DNA from: DOZZ01 sp963792655
Lineage (GTDB): Bacteria > Acidobacteriota > Terriglobia > Bryobacterales > Bryobacteraceae
Direction of reading: 5' to 3'
Assembly (NCBI GenBank): GCA_963792655.1
Contig: CAWBWU010000004.1
Coordinates: forward strand, 124,001 to 188,000
DNA: 64,000 nucleotides
Below the pieces are notes generated by a model, which was given only the letters and a program-made list of their open reading frames with translations, did no database searches and was not told the origin of the DNA. Made by a program: the position numbers and the translations under genes. Each line of letters opens with the position of its first letter. The first letter of the stretch is position 1. Shown piece after piece: positions 1-9,188 of this stretch.

Positions 1-1932
1 TTCCGGCTGGGCTACAACCGATTAAACCAGACCTTCCCGGGCGGGAACTTCAAATTCCCAGGGCTGGATGCGTTTCCGAATATCGACATCACCGAGTTAA
101 ACGTCAACGTTGGACCTGACTCAACCGCGCCTCAGTTCGGAATCCAAAACACTTATCAGGCGATCGACAACGTGAGCTGGGTCAAAGGAAACCATACGTT
201 CAAATTCGGGTTTGAAGGGCGCAAGTACATCGCGCCGTCCAGCTTCACCCAGCGCTCGCGCGGAGAATACATCTACTCTACGCTGGACCTGTACCTGTCG
301 GACATCACGCCCGACTCACAAGCGCAGCGGGGACTGGGCAATGTGGTCTACTACGGCGATCAGGTTGCGCTGTACTCGTACTTCAACGACACGTGGCGCG
401 TGCGGCCGAACCTGTCGCTCACGCTGGGCGCTGCGGCATGAGTACACCACCATTCCATTCTCCGAACGGCGTCAAAGTCTGAATGCAATCTCCGACGTCC
501 CAGGTGCTCATTCAGTTCCGCGAGCCGAAAGCGCAGACGAAGAACTTCGCTCCGCGTATCGGCCTGGCTTATTCGCCAGGCACCAGCGGGCGCACTTCGT
601 TGCGCGCAGGCTTTGGCTTGTCGTACGACGTCCTTTACGACAACATCGGTACACTCGCCGCACCGCCTCAACTGCAGACAACGGTAGACGTTTCCGGGAG
701 CGGCCAACCGAACTTTCTGAAGAACGGCGGCATCCTGCCCAACGCCAGGGCGCTGGAACGCTATCCGTTGCAGACGCGCGGTCCGCTACGTCGGCTTTCA
801 TTCCGGATCAGAAGGTGCCGTACTCCATCCAGTGGAACGCCGGGTTTCAACGAGTGCTTGGAAAGGACTACACTTTCGAGGCGCGGTACCTGGGCTCGCG
901 CGGCGTTCATCTGAACGTGCAAGAGCGCATCAACAAGATAGCTGTAGTTACCGCTGCCAACGCACTGCCCCTTTACATGCAGGCGCCAAGTCAGTCGCAG
1001 TTAGACGCGCTTCCGAACACCCTTGCTGAACTGAGATCGCTGTCCAACATCAAGCCTGGCTTTCGCGAAGGCAGGTTTCGACAATGGCAGTTTCGTTGAA
1101 GACAGCCCGATCGGAAACTCCACGTATCACGGCCTGGCGCTGCAGTTGAATAAGCGGTTCAGCAACAATCTGCAGTTCCTGGCAGCCTATACCTGGAGCC
1201 ATCTGATCGACGACAGCACGGCGGACTTTTTCACCACCCTGCTCAGTCCGCGCCGCCCGCAGGATTTCCAGAACCTACGGCCCGAAAAGGCGTCATCCGC
1301 GTTGGATCGCCGTCACCGTGTGACCATCAGCGCCATCTATGACGCGCCCTGGCTCCGGCACTCAAACTGGTTCATGGCGAACGTGGTCGGCAACTGGTCG
1401 GTCGCGCCGATCTATACCTATGAGAGCCCGGAGTACGTTACGGTGCAGAGCGCGGTAGATGCCAACCTGAATGGGGACTCGTTTACCGACCGTTCGTTCA
1501 TCAATCCGGCGGGAGCGGACGGCACGAGCAGCGGCGTCACTGCGCTTCAAAACAGCAATGGCGACACCGTCGCGTACCTGGCGAACAATCCCAATGCGCG
1601 TTACATTCGTGCGGGTTTGGGTACGCTGCCCAATGGCGGCCGCAATACTTTGCCTGGCCGACCCATCAATAACTGGGACCTGAATTTACTGAAGAACTTC
1701 ACCGTCAGGGAAGGTACCCACCTGCAGTTCTCGGCGCAGTTACTGCAATACCTTCAACCATCCGCAGTTCGTGCCGGGCTTTGTGAACCGGATCGACAAT
1801 CCGGCGATCCTGAATACCAGCTCGGGCGTACGAAACTACCTGACGCCGGGTAACCCCAGCTTCAATAGACCGGACCTGGTGTTCAGTAGTAACCCACGCA
1901 CGATACAGCTTGCGATGAAGGTGATCTTTTAG
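1..1932 (+). pseudogene. Oar-like TonB-dependent receptor, 3' part, multiply frameshifted
   Basis: C-terminal half of an outer-membrane TonB-dependent receptor of the large carboxypeptidase-regulatory/Oar type typical of Acidobacteriota; the 5' part lies outside the window. The reading frame moves several times: frame 1 up to about 430 (NHTFKFGFEGRKY), frame 2 to about 490, frame 3 to about 775 (FAPRIGLAYSP, LRAGFGLSYDV), frame 2 to about 1070 (PYSIQWNAGFQRVL), frame 3 to about 1745 (AAYTWSHLIDD), then frame 1 to the stop at 1930-1932, where the end reads NTFNHPQFVPG and finally LAMKVIF. The family ends in just this way, with an FNHPQF motif and a terminal aromatic beta strand. Each change fits a 1-base indel. 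It is either a decayed receptor or one damaged by sequencing indels; the protein similarity stays good throughout, which favours the second. Confidence 0.8.
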
Positions 1933-1970
1933 GCTTAAACCGCTTCCTTACGGTCGCGGCACGTCAGACG

Positions 1971-2002
1971 TTTGGGGGTGGTTAACACCAAACCACCCCA
2001 AA
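1971..2002. terminator. Candidate terminator hairpin between convergent genes
   Basis: Arms at 1971-1983 (tttgggggtggtt) and 1991-2002 (aaccaccccaaa) pair with one bulged G around a 7-base loop. It sits between the end of the TonB receptor on the plus strand and the end of the binding-protein gene on the minus strand, where a shared terminator would be expected. No long T tract follows on either strand, so this is a moderate call. Confidence 0.45.
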
Positions 2003-2012
2003 TTCCAGATAC

Positions 2013-2972
2013 CTACTGCGCCATCTTCAAATACTTCTCCGTATCCGGATAAAGCAACGCGTGCACATCCGGTTTCGACAAATCATCCTTTGTAATCACA
2101 CGGGCACTCAGGTCGATCTTCTTCGCCGGCGTCTTACCATTCAACTTATCGGCAAGCGTCACAATTGCATCATGACCCAGCTTGAACGGATCCTGCGCGA
2201 TAAGCGCATCGATGGTTCCGCCCTGCAAATCGTCAATCAGCCCCTGGCTGCTGTCGAACGCGACGAACTTCACCTTGCCCTGCAACCCGCGTGCCTTCAA
2301 TGCGCGTGCGGCGCCGACGGAGCTTGGTTCGGACGACGCGAAAATTCCGTTCAGACCCGGGTTGGCTGTCAGCAGGTTCTCCGTCACGTTCATTCCCTTT
2401 TCGCGATCACCCATGCTGAACTGTTTCGCGACGATATGGATGCCGGGGAACTCTTTGGCGATGACTTCCTCAAAGCCGCGTTCGCGATCCATAGTGGAAG
2501 CGCTGCCCGGTGCATGCTGGATTTCAGCAACGCTGCCTTTGCCCCCTAACAGCTCACCTAACTTGCGCGCCCCCGATTTGCCTGCTTCATAGTTATTGGT
2601 TGCCAGAAATGTCATGTAGTTCTGCGAGTCGACTCCGGAGTCGAACACCGTCACCGGAATATTCTCTTTCGCCGCGCGATCGAGAGAGTTATTCAGTGCA
2701 TTGCGCTCGGCAGCGGCAATCGCGATTCCGTCAACGTGCCGCGCGATCATCGAGTCGAGAATTTCAATCTGCCGGCTGTAGTCGGTCTCGACCGGCGGAC
2801 CGCTCCACGTGATCTTCAGATGATTCTCTTGCCCGGCAGCAATCGCGCCCGCCTGCACAGCCTGCCAGAATACGCTCGCCGTACTCTTGGGAATCATTGC
2901 GATCTCGCGCTCCGTGTGCCGCGCGCAGCCTGTCGCAAACAGAACGGCGCATAGCAGCAGACTAACTCGCAC
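2013..2972 (-). CDS. Sugar ABC transporter substrate-binding lipoprotein (ribose type)
   Basis: 319 aa, periplasmic binding protein of the type 1 (RbsB/LacI-like) fold. It starts with a lipoprotein signal peptide whose lipobox is FATGC, making Cys16 the lipidated residue. The binding domain runs from about residue 25 to 300, with typical features such as VDGIAIAAAERNAL, VTVFDSGVD, GIFASSEPSSVGAARAL and VAFDSSQ. Family members bind ribose, xylose or related sugars and hand them to an ABC permease. No permease or ATPase gene lies beside it, so this is an orphan component here. Its start overlaps the end of the upstream short-chain dehydrogenase by 11 bases, so the two are probably co-transcribed. 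The ligand is unknown. Confidence 0.85.
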   Translation of the reverse strand: MRVSLLLCAVLFATGCARHTEREIAMIPKSTASVFWQAVQAGAIAAGQENHLKITWSGPPVETDYSRQIEILDSMIARHVDGIAIAAAERNALNNSLDRAAKENIPVTVFDSGVDSQNYMTFLATNNYEAGKSGARKLGELLGGKGSVAEIQHAPGSASTMDRERGFEEVIAKEFPGIHIVAKQFSMGDREKGMNVTENLLTANPGLNGIFASSEPSSVGAARALKARGLQGKVKFVAFDSSQGLIDDLQGGTIDALIAQDPFKLGHDAIVTLADKLNGKTPAKKIDLSARVITKDDLSKPDVHALLYPDTEKYLKMAQ

Positions 2973-3711
2973 ACCAGCCTCCGTCGATAATGATGTCGGT
3001 TCCGGTGATAAAGCCCGCGCCCTCCGAGCAAAGGAAAAGTGCGAGTTCTCCGATTTCTTCCACCTTCCCCCAGCGGCCCACCGGCAGCTTAGCCAGGAAC
3101 TGCGCGTTGGCTTCGGGGTTGTTCATGACCGGCAGATTCATCTCTGTCGCGAAAGGGCCGGGGCTGATGCCATTCACGGTTATGCCGTCACGCGCCAGTT
3201 CGAGCGCGAGCGCGCGCGTGATCCCAAGCAGCGCTGTCTTGCTGCATGAGTATGCCGTGCGCTGCGGGAGCGACACGTGGCTCATGATCGACGTCATATT
3301 CAAAATGCGGCCGTAGCCCTGGCCCTTCATCTTCGGGATGAATGCGCGGCAGAGCAGAAAGACGCTGGTGACGTTGGTGTCCTGCACGCTGCGCCACTCA
3401 TCCAGCGTGAAGTCCACCAGGTCTTTGCGGATATTGATGCCGGCGTTGTTGATCAGGATATTGACTGCGCCGAACGCGCTCTCTACTTCGTTCTTCAGTC
3501 TCTCGACATGATCTTCTTTGGCGACGTCTGCGACAAATACCTTCGCGCTGCTTCCCACTTCCGCGGCCACCGCGTCCAGTTTTTCGCGATCGCGAGCGAC
3601 CAGCGCGATCTTCGCGCCGGCTTGGGCGAGCGAGAGCGCCATGGAACGTCCGAGACCCTTACTTGCGCCCGTGATGAGCGCCGTTCTGCCTGCCAGTGTT
3701 TGGTTGGTCAT
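2962..3711 (-). CDS. SDR family NAD(P)-dependent oxidoreductase
   Basis: 249 aa classical short-chain dehydrogenase. The nucleotide-binding glycine motif TGASKGLG is at about residues 15-22, the NNAG motif near 87 and the catalytic YxxxK (YSCSK) near 154. The C terminus TGTDIIIDGGW is the usual SDR ending. The family oxidises or reduces hydroxyl/keto groups on sugars, acyl thioesters and many small molecules; the overall pattern is close to gluconate 5-dehydrogenase and 3-oxoacyl-ACP reductase members. Its partner downstream on the same strand is a sugar-binding lipoprotein, which weakly suggests a sugar or sugar-acid substrate. The upstream region is shared with the divergent DUF1080 gene at 3771. 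Confidence 0.9.
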   Translation of the reverse strand: MTNQTLAGRTALITGASKGLGRSMALSLAQAGAKIALVARDREKLDAVAAEVGSSAKVFVADVAKEDHVERLKNEVESAFGAVNILINNAGINIRKDLVDFTLDEWRSVQDTNVTSVFLLCRAFIPKMKGQGYGRILNMTSIMSHVSLPQRTAYSCSKTALLGITRALALELARDGITVNGISPGPFATEMNLPVMNNPEANAQFLAKLPVGRWGKVEEIGELALFLCSEGAGFITGTDIIIDGGWCAS

Positions 3712-3770
3712 GTAGTGAACGTGGCGATTGTATCAGCCGCGAAACGTCCTCCTGTAATAAACTGTCGGGC

Positions 3771-4670
3771 ATGCGTCGGCTAGCTCTACTCTCTCTCGTG
3801 TGTGTTTCCGCGTTTGCTCAATCGAGCCCGTTCATCGGGCGTTGGGATTTCAACATTCCGCAGCCCAGTGGCGTTGGAGCCAATTGGCTCGGCGTGACGG
3901 AAAAGGGGGGTGGCCTCGAAGTCTGGTATCAGCCGAGCGGCGGACACGTGTTCAAAGTAGAGAACCCGCAGGTCAACGGTTCGCACATGATGCTGAATCT
4001 CGCGAAAGATTTGTCGTGGGATTTAACCGCAGCGGGCGGGAAACTCACGGGTACTGAGAAGCGCGGCCAGAAGAGTTCGTCCATTACCGGCGTGCGCGCG
4101 CCCGAACTGAAGCGCGCCGAGCCGAAGAGCTGGTCGAAGCCGGAGCCGCTGTTCGACGGCAAGACGCTCAATGGTTGGGAGCCGATCGGGGATGCATCGA
4201 AGAGTCACTGGAGCGCGCAGGATGGAATGCTAGTGAACGCGGAGCACGGCGCAAACATCAAGACCACCCGCAAATTCCAGGATTTCAAAGTGCACTTCGA
4301 AGTGAACTGCCCGGAGCATGCGAACAGCGGCTTCTACCTTCGCGGCCGCTACGAGACGCAGCTTGAGTACGAACCGCTCGATAAAAATCCGCCGGAGCGC
4401 CGCATCGGTTCGATTTACGGACGCATTGCGCCTCAAGGCGATTTGCCGCGCACGCCGGGAGCCTGGGAGAAGTTTGACATCACCCTTGTGGGCCGCACCG
4501 TCACGATCGTCCGCAATGGCGTGACCACCGTCGATCACAAAGAGATCGAAGGCATCACCGGCGGCGCGCTCGATGCGAACGAAGGCGATCCCGGACCGTT
4601 CTACATCCAAGGCGATCACACCGGCGGATTGAAGTTCCGCAACATCACCGTCTCGGTTCCCAAGCGGTAA
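3771..4670 (+). CDS. Secreted DUF1080 (3-keto-disaccharide hydrolase) protein
   Basis: 299 aa with an N-terminal signal peptide (MRRLALLSLVCVSAFAQ). I chose the ATG at 3771 over an upstream in-frame start because it begins this signal peptide exactly. Residues from about 125 onward form the DUF1080 laminin-G/concanavalin-like domain: the hallmark LFDGKTLNGWEPIGD, then FKVHFEVNC, NSGFYLRGRYETQLEYE and YIQGDHTGGLKFRNI. Residues 18-110 are a separate beta-rich segment of unknown role. Family members act on 3-keto-glycosides in the periplasm or outside the cell and are very numerous in Acidobacteriota, Planctomycetota and Bacteroidota. It is divergent from the SDR at 2962 and precedes a signalling phosphatase. 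Confidence 0.88.
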   Translation: MRRLALLSLVCVSAFAQSSPFIGRWDFNIPQPSGVGANWLGVTEKGGGLEVWYQPSGGHVFKVENPQVNGSHMMLNLAKDLSWDLTAAGGKLTGTEKRGQKSSSITGVRAPELKRAEPKSWSKPEPLFDGKTLNGWEPIGDASKSHWSAQDGMLVNAEHGANIKTTRKFQDFKVHFEVNCPEHANSGFYLRGRYETQLEYEPLDKNPPERRIGSIYGRIAPQGDLPRTPGAWEKFDITLVGRTVTIVRNGVTTVDHKEIEGITGGALDANEGDPGPFYIQGDHTGGLKFRNITVSVPKR

Positions 4671-4723
4671 GCGCGGGGGTGCGCGATCTGGGACAATCTC
4701 GGGTTGTGACTCCAGCCGCGCCC

Positions 4724-6358
4724 ATGAAGGAACTGCAGATCTTTTCGCCCGACGGCAAGAGCCGTACTGTTGTGCTCGACCGCGATCACATGATTGTCGG
4801 CCGGTCCAACCAAGCTGACCTGTGTTACCCCGACGATGCGGGGCTCTCGCGCACGCACTTGAGCTTCGATCGTGATGGTGAAGAGTGGACCGTCCGCGAT
4901 CTGGGCAGCAAGAACGGCACGCTGCTGAACGATGCGCGCGTGTTGAGTCCCACGCGCATCAATCCCGGTGACCGGATTTCCGCCGGTCACCTGGTGATCA
5001 TGTATGACCGCCCCGTGGCGCAGAAGTCGCGGCCGGTAATATTCCTGGACGACGCAGGCTCGCAGCCCGACATGGGCCACACCGTGGTAACCAGCCTCGC
5101 CGGCGCCATGCTGGACGATGAGCGCGAGACCGCGAGCACTGGCCGCCGCGGTGAAAAGATCGGCGCGTTGATCAAGGCCGGCAATGAACTCGCGCGGCAG
5201 CGTCCGTTGCCGGAGCTGTTCCAGATCATCCTCAGCCTTTCGATCGAGGCGGTGTCAGCGGATCGCGGCGTACTCATGACGCTCGAAGGCGAAGAACTCG
5301 TGGTGCGCGCGACCAAGGGCGAAGGCTTCCGCATTAGCGCTTCGGTGCGCGATCAGGTGCTCTCGAAGTGCACGTCGATACTGGTGCGCGATACGCATCT
5401 CGACGCCGCGTTTCGCGATCGCCGCAGCATCGTCGAACAGAACATCAGAACGCTGATGGCAGTGCCGCTGCAAGCGCTCGATAAGGTGATCGGCTTGATC
5501 TATGTCGACTCGCCTTCGTCTCTACGTGAGTTCACGCGCGATGATTTGAGCTTGCTGACGGTGATGGCCAACGTCGCTGCGAACCGTATTGAGCATGTAC
5601 GCTTTGCGGAACTCGAGCAGGCGCGTCAGATTATGGCGCGCGAACTCGATCAGGCAGCCGACATTCAGAAGCGCTATCTGCCGCCCGATCCGCCGCGCAT
5701 GCGTACTCTCGATGTGTCGGGCTACAACGCGCCTTGCAACACGGTGGGCGGCGACTACTTCGACTTCATTCCGTTCACCGACGAACGCATCGCGCTGGTG
5801 CTGGGCGATGTCTCGGGGAAGGGCATGCCCGCATCGCTGCTGATGATGGGCTTGCAATCGCGAGTGCAGGTGCTGCTTGACGAACCGAAAGAGTTGGGCG
5901 CAACTATGACGCGCATCAACCGCAACACGTGTGCGAATTGCCCGAACAACAAGTTCATCACGTTCTTCGCATCCATTCTGGATGGCAACACCGGCGCGTT
6001 GACTTATGCCAACGCGGGCCACAACCCACCAGTGATCGTGCGGGCTGACGGACGGCATGAGGTGTTGAACGGCGGAGGCCCGGTGCTGGGGATTCTGCGC
6101 GCGATGGAGTACAGCGAGTACAGCGCGGCGCTCGATCCCGGCGACGTGCTCGTCATCTACAGCGACGGTGTGACTGAAGCTGCCGATCCGAATGACGAAG
6201 AGTTCGAGACCGACCGCCTGGCGCAGATTGTGTACGAACACATCAACAAGCCCGCGAGCCAGATTATTACCGCCGTGAACCAGGCGCTGGTGAAGTGGAC
6301 GCACGGCGCGCCGGCGACAGATGACGTCACCTTGATTGTTGCGCGGAGACTGGCTTGA
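4724..6358 (+). CDS. FHA-GAF-SpoIIE/PP2C serine phosphatase (RsbU-like)
   Basis: 544 aa regulator with three domains. FHA, about residues 1-95, with the phosphothreonine-binding signature (VGRSNQADL, LSRTHLSF, DLGSKNGT). GAF, about 150-300 (ISASVRDQVLSKC, LMAVPLQALDKVIGLIYVD). PP2C/SpoIIE phosphatase, about 330-540, with metal-binding motifs GDYFDF, LGDVSGKGMPASLLM, NAGHNPP and YSDGVTEAAD. Such proteins dephosphorylate anti-sigma antagonists in partner-switching stress pathways. A STAS antagonist that could be a substrate lies far away at 52322. An upstream in-frame GTG at 4679 would add 15 residues, but the ATG at 4724 starts directly on the FHA strand. The stop overlaps the TTG start of hemC by 4 bases. 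Confidence 0.93.
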   Translation: MKELQIFSPDGKSRTVVLDRDHMIVGRSNQADLCYPDDAGLSRTHLSFDRDGEEWTVRDLGSKNGTLLNDARVLSPTRINPGDRISAGHLVIMYDRPVAQKSRPVIFLDDAGSQPDMGHTVVTSLAGAMLDDERETASTGRRGEKIGALIKAGNELARQRPLPELFQIILSLSIEAVSADRGVLMTLEGEELVVRATKGEGFRISASVRDQVLSKCTSILVRDTHLDAAFRDRRSIVEQNIRTLMAVPLQALDKVIGLIYVDSPSSLREFTRDDLSLLTVMANVAANRIEHVRFAELEQARQIMARELDQAADIQKRYLPPDPPRMRTLDVSGYNAPCNTVGGDYFDFIPFTDERIALVLGDVSGKGMPASLLMMGLQSRVQVLLDEPKELGATMTRINRNTCANCPNNKFITFFASILDGNTGALTYANAGHNPPVIVRADGRHEVLNGGGPVLGILRAMEYSEYSAALDPGDVLVIYSDGVTEAADPNDEEFETDRLAQIVYEHINKPASQIITAVNQALVKWTHGAPATDDVTLIVARRLA

Positions 6359-7299
6359 ACCAGGGTTCGCTGATCATCGGATCGCGAGGCTCTCAGTTAG
6401 CGCTCTGGCAGGCACACCATATTCAGGCGCAACTGGCAGCGCGCGGTGTCGAGTGCAGCATTCAGGTGATCAAGACGACCGGCGATCGCATTACTGATGT
6501 GCCGCTCGCGATCGCGGGTATGCAGTCCGGTTCAGGCAAGGGCCTGTTCACCAAAGAGATCGAAGAGGCGCTGTTAGCCGGACGCATCGATTTAGCGGTG
6601 CATAGCTTGAAAGACCTGCCGACGGAACTGCCCGCCGGTTTAACCCTGGCCGCCATTCCCGAACGCGAGAGCCCGCTCGATGCACTTGTCGGCAGCCGCT
6701 TTCATGATCTGCCACGCAACGCGCGCGTGGGCACCAGTTCGCTGCGGCGTGCTGCGCAACTTAGAAGACTAAGGCCCGATCTCGATGTGGTTTCGTTGCG
6801 CGGCAATGTGGACACGCGTTTGCGTAAGCTCGAAGAAGGGCAGTGCGATGCCATCGTGCTTGCCTCCGCCGGTTTGTTGCGACTCGGTTGGGGAGAACGC
6901 ATCACCGAATCGTTACAGCCGGACGTGATGTGTCCTGCGGTGGGACAAGGGGCGCTGGCTGTGGAGACGCGCGAATCGGGCGCTGCACATGAGATATGCC
7001 GCGCGCTCGATCATCCGGCAACACGCGCCGCAGTTACTGCCGAACGCGCGCTGCTCGGCACGCTTGGGGGCGGTTGCCAGGTTCCGGTTGGCGCCCATGC
7101 GACTCTCGATGACGCCCGGCTCACCTTACGGTCGATCGTCATTTCGCCGGATGGGAAAGACGCCGTGGAAGGCACACTGCAGTCGGAACTGTCGCGTCCG
7201 GAAGCACTGGGCCACGAACTCGGCTCGCAACTTCTGGCGCAAGGCGCCGCTGAAATTCTTAAGCGCGTTTACCCACCGGTTCGCGACCGCGCAGTATGA
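6355..7299 (+). CDS. hemC: Hydroxymethylbilane synthase (porphobilinogen deaminase)
   Basis: 314 aa, the usual length. It polymerises four porphobilinogen molecules into hydroxymethylbilane in the heme/siroheme pathway. N-terminal IIGSRGSQLALWQA, then KGLFTKEIEEALL, DLAVHSLKDLPTELP, GTSSLRRAAQL and VVSLRGNVDTRL are family signatures. The dipyrromethane cofactor cysteine is Cys241 in GTLGGGCQVPVGA, matching Cys242 of the E. coli enzyme. Translation starts at TTG 6355, overlapping the previous stop (TTGA), and its own stop overlaps the next ATG (ATGA), so it is translationally coupled on both sides. First heme gene of a run that continues to hemL. Confidence 0.97.
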   Translation: MNQGSLIIGSRGSQLALWQAHHIQAQLAARGVECSIQVIKTTGDRITDVPLAIAGMQSGSGKGLFTKEIEEALLAGRIDLAVHSLKDLPTELPAGLTLAAIPERESPLDALVGSRFHDLPRNARVGTSSLRRAAQLRRLRPDLDVVSLRGNVDTRLRKLEEGQCDAIVLASAGLLRLGWGERITESLQPDVMCPAVGQGALAVETRESGAAHEICRALDHPATRAAVTAERALLGTLGGGCQVPVGAHATLDDARLTLRSIVISPDGKDAVEGTLQSELSRPEALGHELGSQLLAQGAAEILKRVYPPVRDRAV

Positions 7300-8783
7300 G
7301 GAAGGTCTACCTGGTCGGCGCTGGACCTGGTGATCCTGAACTCCTGACGCTGAAAGGCCGCCGGTTGCTCGCCAGAGCAGACGCAGTTCTCTACGATCAT
7401 CTGGCCAGTGCAGCGTTGCTCGACTATGCTCCGGCTTCTGCGCTGCGCATTTACGTCGGCAAGAAAAAGTCGGCTCACGCTGCCACGCAGCAGGAAATTT
7501 GCGAACTGCTGATCGAGCATCATCGTGCCGGCCGCACCGTGGTGCGGTTGAAGGGCGGTGATCCGTTTCTGTTTGGCCGCGGCGGCGAAGAAGCAGAAGC
7601 GCTCGCGGCGGTTGGCATCCCCTTCGAGATTGTGCCCGGGGTCACTTCGCCGCTGGGCATCGCCGCTTATACCGGCGTGCCGCTGACCCATCGCGAGCAT
7701 ACGTCCGTCGTGAGCTTCGTAACGGGTCACGACGTTGCGCATATCGACTGGAGCAAAGTTGGCCACGCGGAAACGCTGGTGATCCTGATGGGCCTCAGCA
7801 CGTTCGATCAGATTGCCGATGAACTGATTCGCAATGGCCGCGCAGCAGGGACGCCCGCCATGGCGGTGCGGTGGGGCACGCGCCCGGATCAGCACACCAT
7901 AACGGGCACGCTCGCCACGCTGGGCGGTCTCATTCATGAGCACGAGCTAAAGCCGCCGGCAACGATTATCGTCGGCGAGGTCGTCAGTCTTTATGGCAAG
8001 CTCAACTGGTTTGAGCGGCTGCCGTTATTCGGACATACCGTAGTCGTGACGCGGCCGCGCGAGCAGTCCGCTTCGCTTTCGGAATCGCTGCAGGCTCTCG
8101 GCGCGCGCGTGATTTGCCTGCCGACGATTGAGATCGCGCCGGCCGCTGACTTTCACGTGCTTGACCAGGCGATCGGCGAGCTTCCGAAATACGACTGGCT
8201 GATCTTCACCAGCGTAAATGGCGTGCGCGCATTTCTCGCTCGGCTGGATTCTTCGCAGCATGACCTGCGTGCCCTCCGCGGCCGCATCGCTGCGATTGGT
8301 CCGGCGACGCGCGCGGCTCTCGAAGCATTGCATCTGAAGGTCGATGTCACCGGCGAGGAGTTTGTAGCCGAGAGTCTGCTCGAAGCTCTCCCTCACGACA
8401 TGCAGGGCCAGCATGTTTTGCTTGCCCGCGCAGCGGTTGCGCGCGACATCGTGCCGGTGGAACTTGCGCGCCGCGGAGCGCACGTCAACATCGCTGAGGC
8501 GTATCGCACCATCGCTCCTGCCGGTCTCGCGGAGCAGGCTCAAGAAGTGTTCCGCTCCCTCGCTAAGCCCGCGTGGGTCACGTTCACCAGTTCTTCGACC
8601 GTTGAGAATCTTTTGAATGCAGCCGGACCCGAAGTTTTGAACAATGTTCGCGTTGCGTCCATCGGGCCGGTCACGAGTGCCACGCTGCGCAAATACAACA
8701 TCGCCGTGGACGTGGAAGCATCCATTTATACAACCGCGGGGTTGGCGGAAGAGATTTGCCGTATCGCTATAATCGAAGCGTGA
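7296..8783 (+). CDS. cobA-hemD: Fused uroporphyrinogen-III C-methyltransferase / uroporphyrinogen-III synthase
   Basis: 495 aa bifunctional protein. Residues 1 to about 245 are the SAM-dependent CobA/SumT methyltransferase (VYLVGAGPGDPELLTLKG, VVRLKGGDPFLFGRGGEE, VPGVTSPLGIAAYTGVPLTHR). Residues from about 255 to 490 are HemD, which cyclises hydroxymethylbilane to uroporphyrinogen III (VVVTRPREQSASL, YDWLIFTSVNGVRAFL, VTFTSSSTVENLL). One polypeptide therefore makes the branch-point tetrapyrrole and methylates it toward precorrin-2/siroheme. It overlaps hemC by ATGA and its stop overlaps a GTG start of the next gene. Fusions of this order are known in several phyla. Confidence 0.95.
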   Translation: MRKVYLVGAGPGDPELLTLKGRRLLARADAVLYDHLASAALLDYAPASALRIYVGKKKSAHAATQQEICELLIEHHRAGRTVVRLKGGDPFLFGRGGEEAEALAAVGIPFEIVPGVTSPLGIAAYTGVPLTHREHTSVVSFVTGHDVAHIDWSKVGHAETLVILMGLSTFDQIADELIRNGRAAGTPAMAVRWGTRPDQHTITGTLATLGGLIHEHELKPPATIIVGEVVSLYGKLNWFERLPLFGHTVVVTRPREQSASLSESLQALGARVICLPTIEIAPAADFHVLDQAIGELPKYDWLIFTSVNGVRAFLARLDSSQHDLRALRGRIAAIGPATRAALEALHLKVDVTGEEFVAESLLEALPHDMQGQHVLLARAAVARDIVPVELARRGAHVNIAEAYRTIAPAGLAEQAQEVFRSLAKPAWVTFTSSSTVENLLNAAGPEVLNNVRVASIGPVTSATLRKYNIAVDVEASIYTTAGLAEEICRIAIIEA

Positions 8784-9181
8784 AATTCAGGGTCCTTTTC
8801 GTGTTGGCGATCGTCTTGGGCGCGTGTGCGCACAAAGCGGAGAACAACGATGCTGTGCGCGCCGCCATCGTCCAACACGTCGCGAAAACGATGAGCTTAG
8901 ATGCCATGGATGTGCAGGTCAGCTCTGTGACTTTTCATGGCGATTCGGCCGATGCCGTCGCGACATTTGTGCCCAAAGGCATGCCGAATTCTTCTGTGAG
9001 CTTCAACTACGATCTGGAACGAGACGGCGCCGGCTGGAAAGTCAAAGGCCGCGGCCGCATGAACGCCAATCACGGCCAGGGCGCCCAGATCGCGCCAGGC
9101 ACGGCCGATCCCGCATCTCCGCTTCCTCCCGGCCACCCGCAGGTGGGCGGCGCCCAGGCTCCTCCCACTCAACAACAGTGA
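8780..9181 (+). CDS. Small putative lipoprotein in heme operon
   Basis: 133 aa, not assigned to a known family. I start it at GTG 8780, overlapping the hemD stop (GTGA), because it begins a clean lipoprotein signal peptide (MKFRVLFVLAIVLGACAH, lipidated Cys15); an in-frame ATG at 8756 would sit inside hemD. The mature part (about 20-95) looks like a compact alpha+beta fold ending in a WKVKGRGRM strand, followed by a Pro/Gly/Gln-rich tail (PLPPGHPQVGG..). Position between cobA-hemD and the FAD reductase suggests co-expression with heme synthesis, but nothing in the sequence shows a heme-binding motif. Confidence 0.7.
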   Translation: MKFRVLFVLAIVLGACAHKAENNDAVRAAIVQHVAKTMSLDAMDVQVSSVTFHGDSADAVATFVPKGMPNSSVSFNYDLERDGAGWKVKGRGRMNANHGQGAQIAPGTADPASPLPPGHPQVGGAQAPPTQQQ

Positions 9182-9188
9182 TGTCACG

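Noticed and set aside
212..1099. 295-residue plus-strand reading frame as an independent gene
   Set aside because: Only its parts at about 430-490 and 775-1070 encode TonB-receptor sequence; the rest is Arg/Ser-rich shadow of the receptor's other frames.
5522..6304. 260-residue minus-strand reading frame
   Set aside because: Antisense to the conserved PP2C domain; His/Arg-rich composition typical of a shadow frame in GC-rich DNA.
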